Assembly (NCBI RefSeq): GCF_900108555.1
Contig: NZ_FNWV01000001.1
Span: 386,973-450,972 of the forward strand
Direction: 5' to 3'
DNA: 64,000 bases
Source of the DNA: Ruminococcus flavefaciens
GTDB taxonomy: Bacteria > Bacillota > Clostridia > Oscillospirales > Ruminococcaceae
Made by a program: the position numbers and the translations under genes. Under the pieces are notes generated by a model. It had not been told where the DNA came from. It worked only from the letters and a program-made list of their open reading frames with translations, and ran no database searches. Positions 8,077 through 17,669 of this stretch are shown one piece after another. Numbering within the stretch: position 1 is the stretch's first letter; each line of letters opens with the position of its first letter.

Positions 8077-9510
8077 TTATTTTATATCACTTATCTTGAA
8101 CCAGAATGTAGAGCCCTTGCCAAGTGTACTGCGCACACCGTAATCATAGTTGTGCATTTTCAGAACTGCTTTAACGATAGATAATCCCAGTCCCGTACCA
8201 ACGACCTCGCGCTTATGATTTTCAGAGCGATAGTACTTATCAAAAATAAGCTTTATCTTGTCCTCTTCGATACCGTCGCCTGTATCCTCTACTTCTACCA
8301 CAACGCCGTCAGGCTGATTTATCTGTCTTACAAAGACCTGTTTATCCTTGCCCGTGTAGTTTATAGCATTGTTTATAAGGTTGTATATTACCTGCTCTAT
8401 CTTTACAGGATCACAGCACACCGTTTTCTCCTCATCGGGAGTAAAATGTATCTGGTAGCCGTTTTTCTCGGAAAGTCCTTCAAAACGGTCAATTATCTCG
8501 TTGAGCTTGCCCCTGATGCCGAATTCGGAAGGCGAAAGCTTCTGCTTTCCGCTTTCAAGCTTTGAAAGGTCGAGCATATCATTTACAAGGAGCGCAAGAC
8601 GATCGGTCTCACTTATGATTATTTCAAGATGTTCATTTCTCTTTACGGGATTATCGCCCGAAAGATCGCGTATCATCTCCGCATACGCCTTCAGCATGGT
8701 AAGAGGAGTCCTAAGATCGTGAGAAACGTTTGCGATAAGGTCTCTCTGCATGGTATCTACCTTTGAAAGCTCCTTTTCCGCATATGTAAGCGTATCAGCA
8801 AGCTTTTTTGCTTCGAGATATCCTCTTCCGTCGAATTTCGTGTTGAAATCGCCCTTTGCAAGCTGTTCTGCGGAAGTAGTTATCCTGTCTATCGGATCAG
8901 CTATCCTTTTTGAAAGATACAGGGATATCACAAACGCAAAAACGATCAGTATAACTGTAATCAGCATTAGCTGACCTTTTATTATGCTGATAGCTGCTCC
9001 TACAGGCTCAAGCACAGCATTTATGAGAAGATAGCCGTCACATTCTTTTATTCCGATAGTACAGCCATACAGCAGCATATCGTATCCGCTTCTCGGATTT
9101 TTCAGTCTCAGCTTTATTATACCGCTGTTAGATTCGTCTATTTTATCTTTAAATTCACGCAGATTTGTAAATCTCTCATGGATTATGCAGTCACCGATAA
9201 CATGATTTTTTTTAGCCTGATTGCCATATTTGTCAAGTACTTCAACACAGAAGTCATTATCTACCGACATGGTATTTATCTTCCTGTAGAATTCCTCTTC
9301 ATTTCCGCTGTTATAGGACTCAGCAATGGACTCCATGCACTTTGAAGCCGTGCTTATCCTCATTCTTTCATAGAAATCCTCAAGGAACAATATCTGGAAC
9401 AGCCACAGAAGTGTGAATACCACGATAGTAAACAGCACAAAATACAGCCATACCTTAAATTTTAAAGGTATGCGCGAGCCTGCGTGTTTAAAAAACTTAA
9501 TCTGCTTCAA
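8077..9510 (-). CDS. Sensor histidine kinase (VanS/PhoR type)
   Basis: 477 aa membrane sensor. TM1 at about 20-43, an extracytoplasmic sensing region (about 44-178), TM2 at about 179-200, HAMP (about 200-255), HisKA with NVSHDLRTPL (phospho-accepting H264) and a HATPase_c domain with N-box (YNLINNAINY, 376-385), G1 (DTGDGI) and G2 (GTGLGLSI). All catalytic motifs are intact. It overlaps the upstream response regulator gene by 14 bp, so the two form an operon. The signal is unknown; the family often senses cell-envelope stress or phosphate. Confidence 0.93.
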   Translation of the reverse strand: MKQIKFFKHAGSRIPLKFKVWLYFVLFTIVVFTLLWLFQILFLEDFYERMRISTASKCMESIAESYNSGNEEEFYRKINTMSVDNDFCVEVLDKYGNQAKKNHVIGDCIIHERFTNLREFKDKIDESNSGIIKLRLKNPRSGYDMLLYGCTIGIKECDGYLLINAVLEPVGAAISIIKGQLMLITVILIVFAFVISLYLSKRIADPIDRITTSAEQLAKGDFNTKFDGRGYLEAKKLADTLTYAEKELSKVDTMQRDLIANVSHDLRTPLTMLKAYAEMIRDLSGDNPVKRNEHLEIIISETDRLALLVNDMLDLSKLESGKQKLSPSEFGIRGKLNEIIDRFEGLSEKNGYQIHFTPDEEKTVCCDPVKIEQVIYNLINNAINYTGKDKQVFVRQINQPDGVVVEVEDTGDGIEEDKIKLIFDKYYRSENHKREVVGTGLGLSIVKAVLKMHNYDYGVRSTLGKGSTFWFKISDIK

Positions 9511-10174
9511 ACTTGTATCCCATTCCTCTCAGTGTAACGATGAATTTACGATACTCACCAAGACTGTTTCTGAGCATTTTTATATGTGTATCAACTGTTC
9601 TGTCATCGCCAAAGAAGTCATAGCCCCATACTTCTTCAAGGAGCTTGTCTCTCGAAAGAGCGATATTCTTATTTTTAACAAGATAAAAGAGAAGATCGTA
9701 TTCCTTTGGAGTCATGGAAGCCTTTTCGCCGTTTACATATACTTCTCTTCCTGCTATATCCACTTCAAGACCTTCAAATGCGAACTTATCCTGTGCAACA
9801 GTTTCTTCCTGACGGGTATTGCGTTTCAGTACTACCTTTACTCTTGCCATAAGCTCCTTTGGCGAAAATGGCTTTACTACATAATCGTCAATGCCTATCT
9901 CAAATCCGAAGAGCTTGTCGTACTCCTCACCTCTTGCGGAAAGCATGATGACAGGTATATTCTTTGTCTTGTGTATCTCCTTACAGGCAGAATAACCGTC
10001 AAGGCGCGGCATCATAACATCCATTATAATAAGGTCATAATCATTATCATGGCAAAGATTTACAGCTTCCATGCCGTTTTCAGCTTCTGTGACCTCATAG
10101 CCTTCAAATTCAGCGTACTCGCGTACGACCTTTCTAATATTCATTTCATCGTCAACGATCAGGATATGAGCCAT
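9497..10174 (-). CDS. OmpR-family response regulator
   Basis: 225 aa from ATG 10174, chosen because GGAGG lies 7-8 bases upstream and the protein then begins MAHILIVDDE, as usual. Receiver domain 1-115 with acidic pair D8/D9, phospho-acceptor D52 and K101 (KPFSP). A winged-helix DNA-binding domain occupies about 130-225 (SRDKLLEEVWG, DDRTVDTHIKMLRNSLG). Cotranscribed with the overlapping kinase gene. It probably regulates its own promoter and envelope genes, but no targets are visible. Confidence 0.95.
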   Translation of the reverse strand: MAHILIVDDEMNIRKVVREYAEFEGYEVTEAENGMEAVNLCHDNDYDLIIMDVMMPRLDGYSACKEIHKTKNIPVIMLSARGEEYDKLFGFEIGIDDYVVKPFSPKELMARVKVVLKRNTRQEETVAQDKFAFEGLEVDIAGREVYVNGEKASMTPKEYDLLFYLVKNKNIALSRDKLLEEVWGYDFFGDDRTVDTHIKMLRNSLGEYRKFIVTLRGMGYKFEAD

Positions 10175-10247
10175 ATTTTTTACCTCCGTGTATACAGCTT
10201 TCATTATTATTACGCATAAAGCACAGCCGCAGCCATACTATATTTAT

Positions 10248-10256
10248 ATTATAGCA
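10248..10256 (-). promoter_or_regulatory. Extended -10 promoter of the two-component operon
   Basis: Minus-strand TGCTATAAT, about 75 bp upstream of the response regulator start, in the divergent region shared with the EAL gene. No strong -35 is seen. Confidence 0.5.
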
Positions 10257-10346
10257 TTATATCAGATAAAAGTGTATATTCGGTGAAATTTTCTTGTACA
10301 TTTCCGTCAATTTTATCAAAAATAGTAGACCGGTTTAAATTTTTGA

Positions 10347-10375
10347 TTGACTTTTTCAGTAATTTTTGCTATAAT
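10347..10375 (+). promoter_or_regulatory. Promoter of the first EAL gene
   Basis: TTGACT (10347-10352), 17-bp spacer, TATAAT (10370-10375), 37 bp before the ATG. Confidence 0.8.
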
Positions 10376-10412
10376 GTATTTGGATATTTGTGTATGAAGG
10401 GAGGCGGTATCT

Positions 10413-12674
10413 ATGAGAAGAACTTTCAATCCGCTCGCAGCATCAGTCATAATAGTCGCAGCCAGTGCTCTTGTTATAGGATACTGCATTCTAAACCCTG
10501 AATATGCGAAGGATACGCTCATAATATATGTATGTACTATGGTCTGCGCTACCCTTATTCTCGCAATATCAGGCTGGATATATAAAAACAAAAAAACATC
10601 TATAGACGAAAAAGAGATAACCAACGTAATCGAGAACCTCAACACCGAAATGATAATCTGGTCCGATAACTTCTCTTATGTCTATATAAATAAAAAGCTC
10701 CGTGATCTTCTTGGCATAAGCTCGGAAAAATCCGACAAAAAAGAAGCTGTATGGACTGCCTTCGGAATAAATACTCCCGATGCAAGCGCACTGGGAAAGA
10801 TAGCAGGAAGCTACTCATACGAATCAAGCTTCCGAAACCCCCAGGGAAACCTTGTCTCTATCGCATGGAGCACCTCTCCCGTCAAGAAATTCAAGAAGCA
10901 GTGGATACACCTCAGTACAGGCTTCAACCTTACAGAGCTGAAAAAAATGCGTGTAAATCTGGCAAGTGCCAACGACTTCTTCAATTCCTCAATGGAGCTT
11001 GCCGAGATCGGTCTTATAATGAGCACCGACAGAAAGATATACCGTGCATCGCCTGAGCTTGTTCGTATGCTCGGTCTGCGCAACAGCACTATAAATGTAA
11101 ATGAGTTCCGCGCACTGGTACACCCAAATGACAGGATACAGTTCGACGGTGCTATCAAAAACAGGGATATGTCGGAGATAAAAAATATCGAGATACGTCT
11201 CAGAAGTGCTGACGGCTCTTACCGCTGGTATTCTTACCGTTTCAAGTCTATCCCGGGAACGGGCAATACACTGCCGCTGTTCGGCGGAGCTGTCATTGAT
11301 GTAACTCAGGAGCACGAAAAGGATATGCTCATCGAGCGTCTCGCGTACATCGACGAAGTTACCGAGATCGCCAACCGCAACAGACTTGTTAGCATGGGAC
11401 AGGAAATATACGATTCCTGTAAGATACTCAATTACTCATTCTGGATGATAGTCCTTGATATCGACAGATTTCATATCATCAACGATACTATCGGCTATTC
11501 AAACGGCAACTACGTGCTGAAAAATTTCGCACACATACTTTATAAGTTCGTTACTCCCGGCGGTCTTGCAGCAAGAATAAGCGGTGACAACTTCGCTCTC
11601 CTGCTGAGAGATTACGGCGACGACGAAATGCCAACACGTACAGTCAAATCCATACAGGAGGAATTTGCAAAGCTTGCCGTTGACGAGCTTGCTTCCATTA
11701 GCCTTACCTGCTCGGCAGGCTATTCAAAGATGCCAGAGGACGGCAGTTCCTTCCTCGATGTTATGGAACACGCCGAGTTCGCCCTCAAGTCCAACGACGG
11801 AACTCAGGGCAGCATATGCGGCTATGAGCCAAGTATGCATGATTCCATCATCGGCAACACCGAGCTTGAAAAATCTCTTGCTCTTGCTATCGACAACAAC
11901 GAGCTCCAGCTTTTCTATCAGCCTAAGATCGACCTTTCATCAGGCAGGATCATGGGCGTTGAAGCTCTTATACGCTGGATAAAGCCCGACGGTACGATAA
12001 TCACTCCCGATTCCTTCGTACCTATCGCTGAAAGCTCTCACCTTATAAGCAAGATAAGCGAATTCGTACTTAACGAGGGCTGCCGCCAGAATAAACTCTG
12101 GCAGAAAATGGGCTACCCAAATATAGTTATGTCAATAAACTTTGCTTCATCGGACTTCTATCAGAACGATCTCCGCGAAAAGGTATTTGACGCTCTTGCA
12201 AGATCAGGACTTGATCCTAAGTGGCTGGAAGTCGAGCTTACAGAGACTCTCGCACTCAGCGATATAGATTTCGCGGTAAACCAGATGAACAAGCTGCGCG
12301 ATCTCGGCGTAAAGCTTGCAATGGACGACTTCGGCACAGGCTATTCTTCACTGAGTTATTTACAGATACTGCCTATCACGCTTTTGAAGCTGGACCGCTC
12401 TTTCATAACCGATATCGAGCATGACAATATCGCTTATGAGATAGTCTCGGCAGTAATCCGTATTGCAAAATCAAAGAAGATCGAAACTATCGCAGAAGGT
12501 ATCGAAAATACGGTTCAGGAGTCTATCCTGAGAATGGCAGGGTGTGACTATGCACAGGGCTATCTCTACGGAAAGCCCATGCCGCCCGAGAAGATACAGG
12601 AATTCTTTGAAACAAATGAAAAGAAAAGCCGTGAAATCAACGAAAAACGCAGTCACAGCAATAAGAAGAAATAA
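10413..12674 (+). CDS. Membrane-anchored EAL c-di-GMP phosphodiesterase with degenerate GGDEF
   Basis: 753 aa. Two N-terminal membrane helices (about 8-28 and 36-56), two PAS-like segments (about 70-175 and 185-300; the second has the YRWYSYRFKSI pattern), GGDEF-like domain (about 305-470) and EAL domain (about 483-735). The diguanylate cyclase motif is SGDNF (390-394) instead of GGDEF, so synthesis is unlikely. The EAL domain keeps the E517-A-L motif, N576, E608/E611 region, DDFGTG (638-643), the Lys/Asp of LLKLDRSF, AEGIE and the QGYLYGKPM Gln, so c-di-GMP hydrolysis is predicted. SD GGGAGG precedes ATG 10413. It is divergent from the two-component operon. Confidence 0.92.
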   Translation: MRRTFNPLAASVIIVAASALVIGYCILNPEYAKDTLIIYVCTMVCATLILAISGWIYKNKKTSIDEKEITNVIENLNTEMIIWSDNFSYVYINKKLRDLLGISSEKSDKKEAVWTAFGINTPDASALGKIAGSYSYESSFRNPQGNLVSIAWSTSPVKKFKKQWIHLSTGFNLTELKKMRVNLASANDFFNSSMELAEIGLIMSTDRKIYRASPELVRMLGLRNSTINVNEFRALVHPNDRIQFDGAIKNRDMSEIKNIEIRLRSADGSYRWYSYRFKSIPGTGNTLPLFGGAVIDVTQEHEKDMLIERLAYIDEVTEIANRNRLVSMGQEIYDSCKILNYSFWMIVLDIDRFHIINDTIGYSNGNYVLKNFAHILYKFVTPGGLAARISGDNFALLLRDYGDDEMPTRTVKSIQEEFAKLAVDELASISLTCSAGYSKMPEDGSSFLDVMEHAEFALKSNDGTQGSICGYEPSMHDSIIGNTELEKSLALAIDNNELQLFYQPKIDLSSGRIMGVEALIRWIKPDGTIITPDSFVPIAESSHLISKISEFVLNEGCRQNKLWQKMGYPNIVMSINFASSDFYQNDLREKVFDALARSGLDPKWLEVELTETLALSDIDFAVNQMNKLRDLGVKLAMDDFGTGYSSLSYLQILPITLLKLDRSFITDIEHDNIAYEIVSAVIRIAKSKKIETIAEGIENTVQESILRMAGCDYAQGYLYGKPMPPEKIQEFFETNEKKSREINEKRSHSNKKK

Positions 12675-12702
12675 CAGCTTTTAAGGGGATATTGAAAGCT
12701 GT
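12674..12702 (+). terminator. Possible weak hairpin between the EAL gene and pfkA
   Basis: ACAGCTTT (12674-12681) and AAAGCTGT (12695-12702) can pair around a 13-nt loop, but no U-tract follows. It could be a weak terminator or processing site. Confidence 0.25.
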
Positions 12703-12736
12703 ATCAAAAATCTAAATCAAACGGAGGTCTTCTATT

Positions 12737-13819
12737 ATGAAAAGAAGAATAGGTATTCTGACAAGCGGGGGCGACTGTCCCGGTCTTAACGCAACTATAA
12801 GAGGCGTAGCAAAGGCTTGCTACGAGCGTTTCGGCGAGGACAATGTGGAAATAGTCGGCATATCAAACGGTTATTACGGACTTATCAACAATCTCTGCAA
12901 GGAGATGTCTCCTTCCGCATTCTCAGGCATACTCACTCAGGGCGGAACAATATTCGGCACAAAGCGTCAGCCATTCAAGATGATGCAGGTCATCGGTGAG
13001 GACAACATCGACAAGGTAAAAAATATGAAGGAGACTTACAAAAAGCAGAAGCTGGACTGTCTCCTCACTCTCGGCGGAAACGGTACTCACAAGACCTCCA
13101 AGCTCCTTTCCGATGAGGGACTCAACGTTATCGGACTCCCAAAGACTATCGATAATGACATCTATGGCACTGATGTTACATTCGGCTTCCATACGGCTGT
13201 AGATATAGCTACCGATGTTCTTGACAGACTTCATACAACGGCTGCAAGCCATTCCCGTGTACTTCTCTGCGAGATAATGGGAAATAAGGCTGGCTGGCTC
13301 ACTCTCAACGCAGGTATCGCAGGCGGTGCTGACGTTATCATTATCCCCGAGATACCATATGATATCGACAAGATATGCGATGCAGTAATGGCAAGAAGCG
13401 CATCAGGCAAGACCTTCTCCATAGTTGCTGTAGCTGAGGGTGCATTCGATATAAACGAAGCACAGATGAAGAAGAAAGAACGTGCAAAAAAACGTGCCGA
13501 AGCAGGTATACTTACCGCAACGAGCCGTATCGCTGCACAGATACAGTCCAATACGGGACTTGAAGCAAGAGTGTGCGTACCGGGACATATGCTCAGAGGC
13601 GGTGCTCCGAGCGCGTATGACAGAGTTCTTTCAACTCAGTTCGGCGTACACGCTGCATACCTCATAGCTAAGGAACGCTACGGCAGAACAGTTGCAAAGA
13701 TAGGCAATAAGATCACATCGAACAAACTGGAAGATATCGCAGGAAAGACCAAATTCGTCGATACGGATAATCATCTCGTTATCGCAGCCCGCGATATCGG
13801 AGTATCATTCGGTGACTGA
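12737..13819 (+). CDS. pfkA: 6-phosphofructokinase
   Basis: 360 aa glycolytic enzyme that phosphorylates fructose 6-phosphate. N-terminal phosphate loop SGGDCPGLN (10-18), catalytic PKTIDND (135-141, general base D139) and EIMGNKAGW substrate loop. Two donor-determining positions are unusual: the usual GGDGS is GGNGT (113-117; Asn for Asp), and the residue before TIDND is Lys as in PPi-type enzymes, while the small Gly of ATP enzymes is kept. This places it in the mixed group whose donor (ATP or PPi) cannot be read from sequence. SD GGAGG precedes ATG 12737. A strong terminator follows. Confidence 0.92.
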   Translation: MKRRIGILTSGGDCPGLNATIRGVAKACYERFGEDNVEIVGISNGYYGLINNLCKEMSPSAFSGILTQGGTIFGTKRQPFKMMQVIGEDNIDKVKNMKETYKKQKLDCLLTLGGNGTHKTSKLLSDEGLNVIGLPKTIDNDIYGTDVTFGFHTAVDIATDVLDRLHTTAASHSRVLLCEIMGNKAGWLTLNAGIAGGADVIIIPEIPYDIDKICDAVMARSASGKTFSIVAVAEGAFDINEAQMKKKERAKKRAEAGILTATSRIAAQIQSNTGLEARVCVPGHMLRGGAPSAYDRVLSTQFGVHAAYLIAKERYGRTVAKIGNKITSNKLEDIAGKTKFVDTDNHLVIAARDIGVSFGD

Positions 13820-13825
13820 TCATAT

Positions 13826-13853
13826 AAGGGCAGACTTAACGTCTGCCCTTTTT
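13826..13853 (+). terminator. Intrinsic terminator after pfkA
   Basis: AAGGGCAGAC, loop TTAAC, GTCTGCCCTT, then TTT: a 10-bp perfect stem. Confidence 0.95.
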
Positions 13854-14007
13854 GCGGTATAGCGTCTTATGGGGATAAATGTATATACATTTTCAGATAC
13901 AGCTATCAGAAAAAGATATGATATAGTAATTTCATCTAAAAATCGAAGTCAAAGGCGTTTATTAACTGAGTAAATAAGAAAAAAATAGCATAAAATGAAA
14001 AAAGCTA

Positions 14008-14036
14008 TTCCCAAATACAGCAATATGTGGTATAAT
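14008..14036 (+). promoter_or_regulatory. Promoter of the phosphoglucomutase gene
   Basis: TTCCCA (14008-14013), 17-bp spacer, TATAAT (14031-14036). An AATAGC/GCTATT inverted repeat (13984-13989/14004-14009) touches the -35 and could be an operator. The rest of 13854-14007 shows nothing recognisable. Confidence 0.6.
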
Positions 14037-14066
14037 ATTTATATATCTGTTCAGGAGGTATTATAA

Positions 14067-15782
14067 ATGTCAGAAATGGAACTTTACAGCCTTTGGTGTG
14101 AAAACGCCAAGGAAGATCCCGATCTTCAGGCAGAGCTTGCCGAGGTCAAGGGCAATAATGACGCAATAGTTGATAGATTTTACCGTGACCTTGAATTCGG
14201 AACAGGCGGTCTCAGAGGTGTTATCGGTGCAGGTACTAACCGCATGAACATTTACACTGTAAGACGCGCTACTCAGGGCTTTGCAGATTATCTCAATCAG
14301 GAATACAAGAACCCAAGTGTTGCTATCTCTTACGACAGCCGTATAAAGAGCGATGTTTTCTCAAAGGCTGCTGCTGAGGTACTTGCGGCAAATGGTATCA
14401 AGGTACATATATATACTGAGCTTATGCCTACACCTTGCCTTTCATGGGCAGTTCGCGCACTCAAGTGCCAGGGCGGTATCATGGTAACAGCAAGCCACAA
14501 CCCTGCCAAGTACAACGGCTACAAGGTATACGGCGAGGACGGCTGCCAGATCACACTCAGAGGTGCAGAGATAATACTCGAAAAGATCAATTCACTGGAC
14601 ATATTCAATGATGTAAAGTCATCTGACTTTGAAGCTGAATTAGCTAAGGGCAATATCTCATACATCGGAAATGATGTTATCGAGGATTTCTATAAACACG
14701 TTCTTGCAGAGGGTATCAATACTGACCTTTGCGCAAGCAGCGGACTCAAAGTCGTGTACACTCCTCTCAATGGTACAGGTAACAAGCCTGTCCGCGAGAT
14801 ACTCAAGCGTATCGGCATCACAGATGTTACTGTTGTAAAGGAACAGGAAAACCCTGACGGAACTTTCTCAACTTGTCCTTATCCTAACCCTGAGATACGT
14901 GAAGCACTTCAGGTAGGTCTCAGCTACTGCGATAAGGTAAAGCCTGATCTTCTTCTTGCAACAGATCCTGACTGTGACCGTGTAGGTATAGCAGTTCCAG
15001 ACGGCAAGGGCGGATATGCGCTGTTCTCAGGCAACGAAGTCGGAGCTATGCTTCTTGAATATATCTGCCAGCAGCGTATCAGAAAGGGCACAATGCCTGC
15101 AAATCCTATTGCTGTTAAGACTATCGTTACTACTGATATCGTAAACCTCATCGGTAAGGAGTACGGCGTTGAAGTTATCGACGTGCTCACAGGCTTCAAG
15201 TTCATCGGAGAGCAGATCGGTTTCCTCGAAGCAAAGGGCGAAGAAAAGCGTTATATCTTCGGCTTTGAAGAGAGCTACGGCTACCTTTCGGGCGGCTATG
15301 TAAGAGACAAGGACGCAGTTGACGCTTCTATGCTTATCTGCGAAATGGCTGCTTACTACCGTACACAGGGCATAACACTTATCCAGGCTCGTGAAAATAT
15401 GTACAAGAAGTACGGTATGTTCCTCCAGACACTCTACAGCTTTGAGTTTGAAGGCGCAAGCGGTATGAAGCACATGGAAGAGATCATGACAGGTCTCAGA
15501 AACGATCATCCTACTACTATCGGCGGTCTCAAGGTCGAGAGATTTGAGGACTACAAGGCAAGCACTTCAAAGAATATCGCTACAGGAGAGGTCAAGGAGC
15601 TTACACTTCCAAAGTCAAACGTTCTTGCATTCTATCTTGAAGGTGGCTGCAAGGCTATAGTACGTCCATCAGGTACAGAACCAAAGATAAAAACATATAT
15701 CACAGCCAAGGCTCCTACCCGTGCAGAGGCAGAGGTTATCGAGCAGAAGATATATGCTGATTTTACACAGAGCATGAAATAA
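14067..15782 (+). CDS. Alpha-phosphoglucomutase / phosphomannomutase
   Basis: 571 aa, the long PgcA-like form. It interconverts glucose (or mannose) 1- and 6-phosphates. Catalytic phosphoserine loop TASHNP with S143; Mg2+ loop DPDCDR (D300, D302, D304); sugar-binding loop GFEESYGY (399-406); C-terminal phosphate loop RPSGTEPK. SD AGGAGG precedes ATG 14067. It has its own promoter and terminator. Which sugar is preferred cannot be decided here; in a cellobiose-using Ruminococcus the link from cellobiose phosphorolysis (glucose 1-phosphate) to glycolysis is the likely role. Confidence 0.94.
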   Translation: MSEMELYSLWCENAKEDPDLQAELAEVKGNNDAIVDRFYRDLEFGTGGLRGVIGAGTNRMNIYTVRRATQGFADYLNQEYKNPSVAISYDSRIKSDVFSKAAAEVLAANGIKVHIYTELMPTPCLSWAVRALKCQGGIMVTASHNPAKYNGYKVYGEDGCQITLRGAEIILEKINSLDIFNDVKSSDFEAELAKGNISYIGNDVIEDFYKHVLAEGINTDLCASSGLKVVYTPLNGTGNKPVREILKRIGITDVTVVKEQENPDGTFSTCPYPNPEIREALQVGLSYCDKVKPDLLLATDPDCDRVGIAVPDGKGGYALFSGNEVGAMLLEYICQQRIRKGTMPANPIAVKTIVTTDIVNLIGKEYGVEVIDVLTGFKFIGEQIGFLEAKGEEKRYIFGFEESYGYLSGGYVRDKDAVDASMLICEMAAYYRTQGITLIQARENMYKKYGMFLQTLYSFEFEGASGMKHMEEIMTGLRNDHPTTIGGLKVERFEDYKASTSKNIATGEVKELTLPKSNVLAFYLEGGCKAIVRPSGTEPKIKTYITAKAPTRAEAEVIEQKIYADFTQSMK

Positions 15783-15787
15783 TAATC

Positions 15788-15818
15788 AAAAGGGGCAGGC
15801 AGTTTGTCTGCCCCTTTA
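15788..15818 (+). terminator. Terminator after the phosphoglucomutase gene
   Basis: AAAAGGGGCAG (15788-15798) pairs with CTGCCCCTTT (15808-15817). Confidence 0.85.
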
Positions 15819-15868
15819 TAGGTTTATCCTATGTTTTAACATCATGCAATCACAGGAGACAACAGTAA

Positions 15869-17533
15869 ATGATAAAAAAGACAAATAAATATATATATTT
15901 CTTAGCGGGAGCCATACTCGGCGCTGCAGTTTTTATACTTTTTTTCGGCGTTGATATTATCTCCCCTGTAAATACGAAATGGATATTCGCACAGCACGAC
16001 GATGTTACACAGCATCATGTGGGCTGGGAATTTTTCCGCAGGAGCCCGTGGGACTTCCCATTTGGACTTATCGAAGGCATTTCAGCTGACGAAAAGGTAT
16101 CCTGTATGTACACCGACTCCATACCTCTTTTTGCCATAGTATTCAAGCTGCTATCACCTATTCTGCCGGATAATTTCCAGTATTTCGGCATATGGGGAAT
16201 TATTTGCTATATGCTCAACGGTGGTTTCGGCGCATTGCTTCTCACCCGCATAAAGAAAAATCTTTTCTTCACCTCGGTCGGCTCACTGTTTTACTCAGCA
16301 TTCTGGCCTACCCTGCTGCGAATAATGCACCACAACTCGCTCGGTGCCATATGGCTTGTAATAATACCGCTCATACTCACCATCGACCACGACCGCAAGT
16401 ACAAGCACAGCTTCACACCTGTGATACTCTGGACAGTTACCTGTATCCTTGCATCGCTTATACATCTGTACTTCATTCCAATGATATACTGCGTAATGCT
16501 TGGATATATGATACTTTTGTTCTTCAAGGACAAAAAACGCGTACAGGCTATAGCAGTCTTTGCTTCGTCCACTGTTTTTTCAGTCCTTTTCCTGTGGATA
16601 ATAGGCGGATTTTACGGCAGCGGAAGCTATACTGACGGCGGCTTCGGAATATACTCCGCCAACTTCAATACCTTCTTCAACAGCAAGGGACAGGCAAAAT
16701 ATATGCGCCAGCTCGATATCCTCGACGGACAGTACGAGGGCTTCGGCTATCTCGGCTTAGGTATGCTCATACTCTGCTTCCTGTCGGTACTTGTTATCGT
16801 CAACAAGCTGAGCACAAAGGAAGGCGGCTTCCTCAAAAACGCCTCAGCAGCCGTTAAATCCCGAAAAGCAGAGATAATCACTTTCTGCGTCATATTCGCG
16901 GCAGGCTTCTTCTGGGCAGCAAGCAACAAGCTTACAATAAACAGGAACGTTATAATGACAATTCCACTTCCCGAATTTATACTCGGAAAGCTTGGCATAT
17001 TCCGTTCATCGGGAAGATTTATATGGCTCCCCTGCCTTATGACCATGACAAGCGTACTATGGATATGCGCAAAGCTTAACAAAAGCACTCTTTTTACTGC
17101 CCTGACATTGTGTATAGCCGTTCAGTTCGGCGATATGCAGAATTATTACACCGATACACACGCAGCTGCACACAGAAACGACGCTTACATCACTGCTCTC
17201 AGCGGTGCGGAATGGGAAGAAGCTGCAAACGGTGCGGAGGAGATAGTATTCCTTCCCCTGCCCGACAACTATAAATCCTATATGAAGCTGTATTTCGACT
17301 TCGCAGAGCTTGCCTGCAATAAGCATATGAAGCTCAGTTCCTTCTACCTTGCACGTACAGATAACAGCATACTAAAAGCCTACGCCGATAAAAAATACAC
17401 CGAACTTAAAAGCGGGAACGGCAGCAGCAAGTACCTCTATGTTTTCTTCAATAATGAAGATATTCCTGTAAATGTAAAGGGACTCGATGTGAAAGAGATA
17501 GACGGCTACACAGTCGCAAGAGTTAAAAAATAA
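15869..17533 (+). CDS. Multi-pass membrane protein, DUF6311/GT-C-like
   Basis: 554 aa with an N-terminal signal-anchor helix (about 9-30) and about ten further hydrophobic helices up to about residue 430, then a soluble C-terminal part. After the first helix comes an acidic loop with DD (HDDVTQHHVGWEFFR, about 43-57), the arrangement of GT-C glycosyltransferases that use lipid-linked sugars. The pattern resembles the DUF6311 family. A role in transferring sugars onto envelope polymers or proteins is inference. AGGAG precedes ATG 15869. No terminator is seen after it; the rpmE promoter starts 19 bp downstream. Confidence 0.7.
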   Translation: MIKKTNKYIYFLAGAILGAAVFILFFGVDIISPVNTKWIFAQHDDVTQHHVGWEFFRRSPWDFPFGLIEGISADEKVSCMYTDSIPLFAIVFKLLSPILPDNFQYFGIWGIICYMLNGGFGALLLTRIKKNLFFTSVGSLFYSAFWPTLLRIMHHNSLGAIWLVIIPLILTIDHDRKYKHSFTPVILWTVTCILASLIHLYFIPMIYCVMLGYMILLFFKDKKRVQAIAVFASSTVFSVLFLWIIGGFYGSGSYTDGGFGIYSANFNTFFNSKGQAKYMRQLDILDGQYEGFGYLGLGMLILCFLSVLVIVNKLSTKEGGFLKNASAAVKSRKAEIITFCVIFAAGFFWAASNKLTINRNVIMTIPLPEFILGKLGIFRSSGRFIWLPCLMTMTSVLWICAKLNKSTLFTALTLCIAVQFGDMQNYYTDTHAAAHRNDAYITALSGAEWEEAANGAEEIVFLPLPDNYKSYMKLYFDFAELACNKHMKLSSFYLARTDNSILKAYADKKYTELKSGNGSSKYLYVFFNNEDIPVNVKGLDVKEIDGYTVARVKK

Positions 17534-17551
17534 AATTATATCAAAAACTGC

Positions 17552-17580
17552 TTGACACACACGGGACTGTGTGATATAAT
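17552..17580 (+). promoter_or_regulatory. Consensus promoter of rpmE
   Basis: TTGACA (17552-17557), 17-bp spacer, TATAAT (17575-17580), giving a 5' UTR of about 80 nt. Confidence 0.95.
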
Positions 17581-17633
17581 ATATAACTGTAATGTATATT
17601 CGGCACTACTGTCTAACGGAACTGATGGGCTGC

Positions 17634-17664
17634 TCGATTTACAATAATAAATCGAAAGAGGTGA
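17634..17664 (+). promoter_or_regulatory. Hairpin adjoining the rpmE ribosome binding site
   Basis: TCGATTT (17634-17640) pairs with AAATCGA (17649-17655) around an 8-nt loop; the SD AGAGGTGA begins two bases later. Such a hairpin could tune L31 translation, for example by L31 binding, but this is inference. Confidence 0.4.
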
Positions 17665-17669
17665 CAATC

